Notes under the pieces: model-generated
What the model saw: only the letters and a program-made list of their open reading frames with translations
What the model was told of the DNA's origin: nothing
The model's database searches: none
Origin: Bacteroidota bacterium
GTDB taxonomy: Bacteria > Bacteroidota > Bacteroidia > Chitinophagales > Chitinophagaceae
Assembly: GCA_023409675.1 (NCBI GenBank)
Contig: JAEYRC010000402.1
Span: 1-7,278, forward strand
Length of the DNA stretch: 7,278 nucleotides
Direction: 5' to 3'
Shown here: positions 6,398 to 7,278 of the stretch, piece after piece
Numbering within the stretch: the stretch's first letter is position 1
Layout: every line of letters starts with the position of its first letter
Made by a program: the position numbers and the translations under genes

Positions 6398-7278
6398 TTT
6401 TCAAAAAAGGTTAAATCCCGTAAATATAATATCACAAAGAAACTGGCAACCCATAACAACAGGGTGATCTGAATAAACCGGTCTTTATACAATATCTCCG
6501 TTGGCGATCCGGCTTTATTCTGAATAAAGGTGATCTGGAGGTATCGCATGATACCGGCAATAACAAAAAAGGAGGTATAATATAAGCGGTGACCGAAATT
6601 CTGAAAACCTGTGGGGGAAACCGTATAATTAATGTACGAAACGATCAGTATAGCACAGAAGAGCCCCAGCAGGGTATTCAGAAATTCGATGCTATATCCT
6701 TTTATCGATTTTCGCATATCCGATCCTGTTTGCAGTTTCAGTACCACATCATCGCGTCTTTTGGCAATAGACATGAACAGAGCAAGCAGAAAGGTCATGA
6801 TAATCAGCCATTCGGTCGGGTCGATATCCACCAGAATAGACCCTCCCTTTACGCGCAATACAAAGCCTATGGCTACGATAAGAATATCCACAATGGAGAT
6901 GTTTTTCAATCCCAGTGAATACGACAAATTCAGGAAATAATATATTCCGAGAACAAAAAGGAATTTTCCGCTGGAATCCAGCAGGTATCCGATTACTCCG
7001 CCTGAAATAGCTAATAGGATACACAATACAATGGAAACCCCTTTATTCACCGTTCCGGCAGCCAGTGGGCGGAAGCGCTTTTCCGGATGTTTGCGGTCAT
7101 CTTCTATATCGCGGTAATCATTAATAATGTAAATGCTGCTTGCCAGGAAGCTGAAGGACAGAAAACCACCCAGCAATACTTGAATCATTTCCCATTCAAA
7201 GAATTTTCCCGCGAAGAAGAGGGGAATAAATAAAAACAGATTTTTTGCCCATTGTTTAGGCCTGAGCAGCTTGATATA
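6394..7278 (-). CDS. UbiA-family polyprenyl-phosphate phosphoribosyltransferase (DPPR synthase-like), 5' end outside window
   Basis: The frame stays open from the stop TGA at 6394-6396 to the window edge, giving 294 visible residues. The ATG at 7188 is not the start: the 30 codons upstream encode a conserved family beginning, IKLLRPKQWAKN (2-13), then LFLFIPLFFAGKFF. Since M. tuberculosis Rv3806c has about 302 residues, only a few are missing. The first Asp motif is N53-D-Y-R-D57-I-E-D-D61, followed by HPEKRFRPLAAG (64-75). This HPxKRxRPxAxG extension marks the PRPP-using group rather than ubiquinone or menaquinone prenyltransferases. The second conserved region is GLKNISIVDILIV with an LRVKGG turn and then AKRRDD. 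Several hydrophobic helices fill the rest. The enzyme would transfer 5-phosphoribose from PRPP to polyprenyl phosphate in the membrane, the first committed step of the operon. The stop overlaps dprE1 by four bases. Confidence 0.88.
   Translation of the reverse strand, partial: YIKLLRPKQWAKNLFLFIPLFFAGKFFEWEMIQVLLGGFLSFSFLASSIYIINDYRDIEDDRKHPEKRFRPLAAGTVNKGVSIVLCILLAISGGVIGYLLDSSGKFLFVLGIYYFLNLSYSLGLKNISIVDILIVAIGFVLRVKGGSILVDIDPTEWLIIMTFLLALFMSIAKRRDDVVLKLQTGSDMRKSIKGYSIEFLNTLLGLFCAILIVSYINYTVSPTGFQNFGHRLYYTSFFVIAGIMRYLQITFIQNKAGSPTEILYKDRFIQITLLLWVASFFVILYLRDLTFFEK

Overview
The window looks like Bacteroidota chromosome, probably from the Chitinophagaceae/Sphingobacteriia side, although the exact family is inference. 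Two adjacent plus-strand genes end in type IX secretion system (T9SS) C-terminal sorting domains, a hallmark of that phylum. Start codons lack Shine-Dalgarno sequences, and one promoter candidate fits the Bacteroidota TTTG-N19-TAnnTTTG pattern. No mobile element, CRISPR array, tRNA or rRNA was recognised.

Left part (1-2904, plus strand): the 3' end of a PKD-type secreted protein with a T9SS tail, closed by a strong terminator. After a 483-base gene-free region containing a perfect 21-bp dyad comes a complete secreted, modular alpha/beta-hydrolase (signal peptide, esterase domain, two PKD-like domains, an Fn3-like segment, T9SS tail), also with its own terminator. Both look like exported, surface-attached or released proteins; the second is probably an esterase acting on polymeric material.

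Right part (2936-7278, minus strand): a four-gene, tightly overlapping operon read right to left. It encodes a UbiA-family phosphoribosyltransferase (open at the window edge), a DprE1-like FAD oxidase, a DprE2-like SDR reductase and a HAD-IB phosphatase. In mycobacteria the first three activities, plus a phosphatase, convert polyprenyl phosphate and PRPP into polyprenyl-phosphoryl-D-arabinofuranose, the only known donor for arabinan synthesis. The operon therefore looks like a complete lipid-linked D-arabinose donor pathway in a Gram-negative bacterium, with a HAD enzyme in the phosphatase role. The DprE1 homologue has alanine where mycobacterial DprE1 carries the benzothiazinone-reactive cysteine. 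No arabinosyltransferase or acceptor gene is visible, so the final glycoconjugate is unknown.

Beyond the operon, on the same strand, lies an ICMT/PEMT-type integral-membrane methyltransferase. It seems to have its own promoter, with a perfect 11-bp inverted repeat just upstream of it, and it converges on the hydrolase gene.
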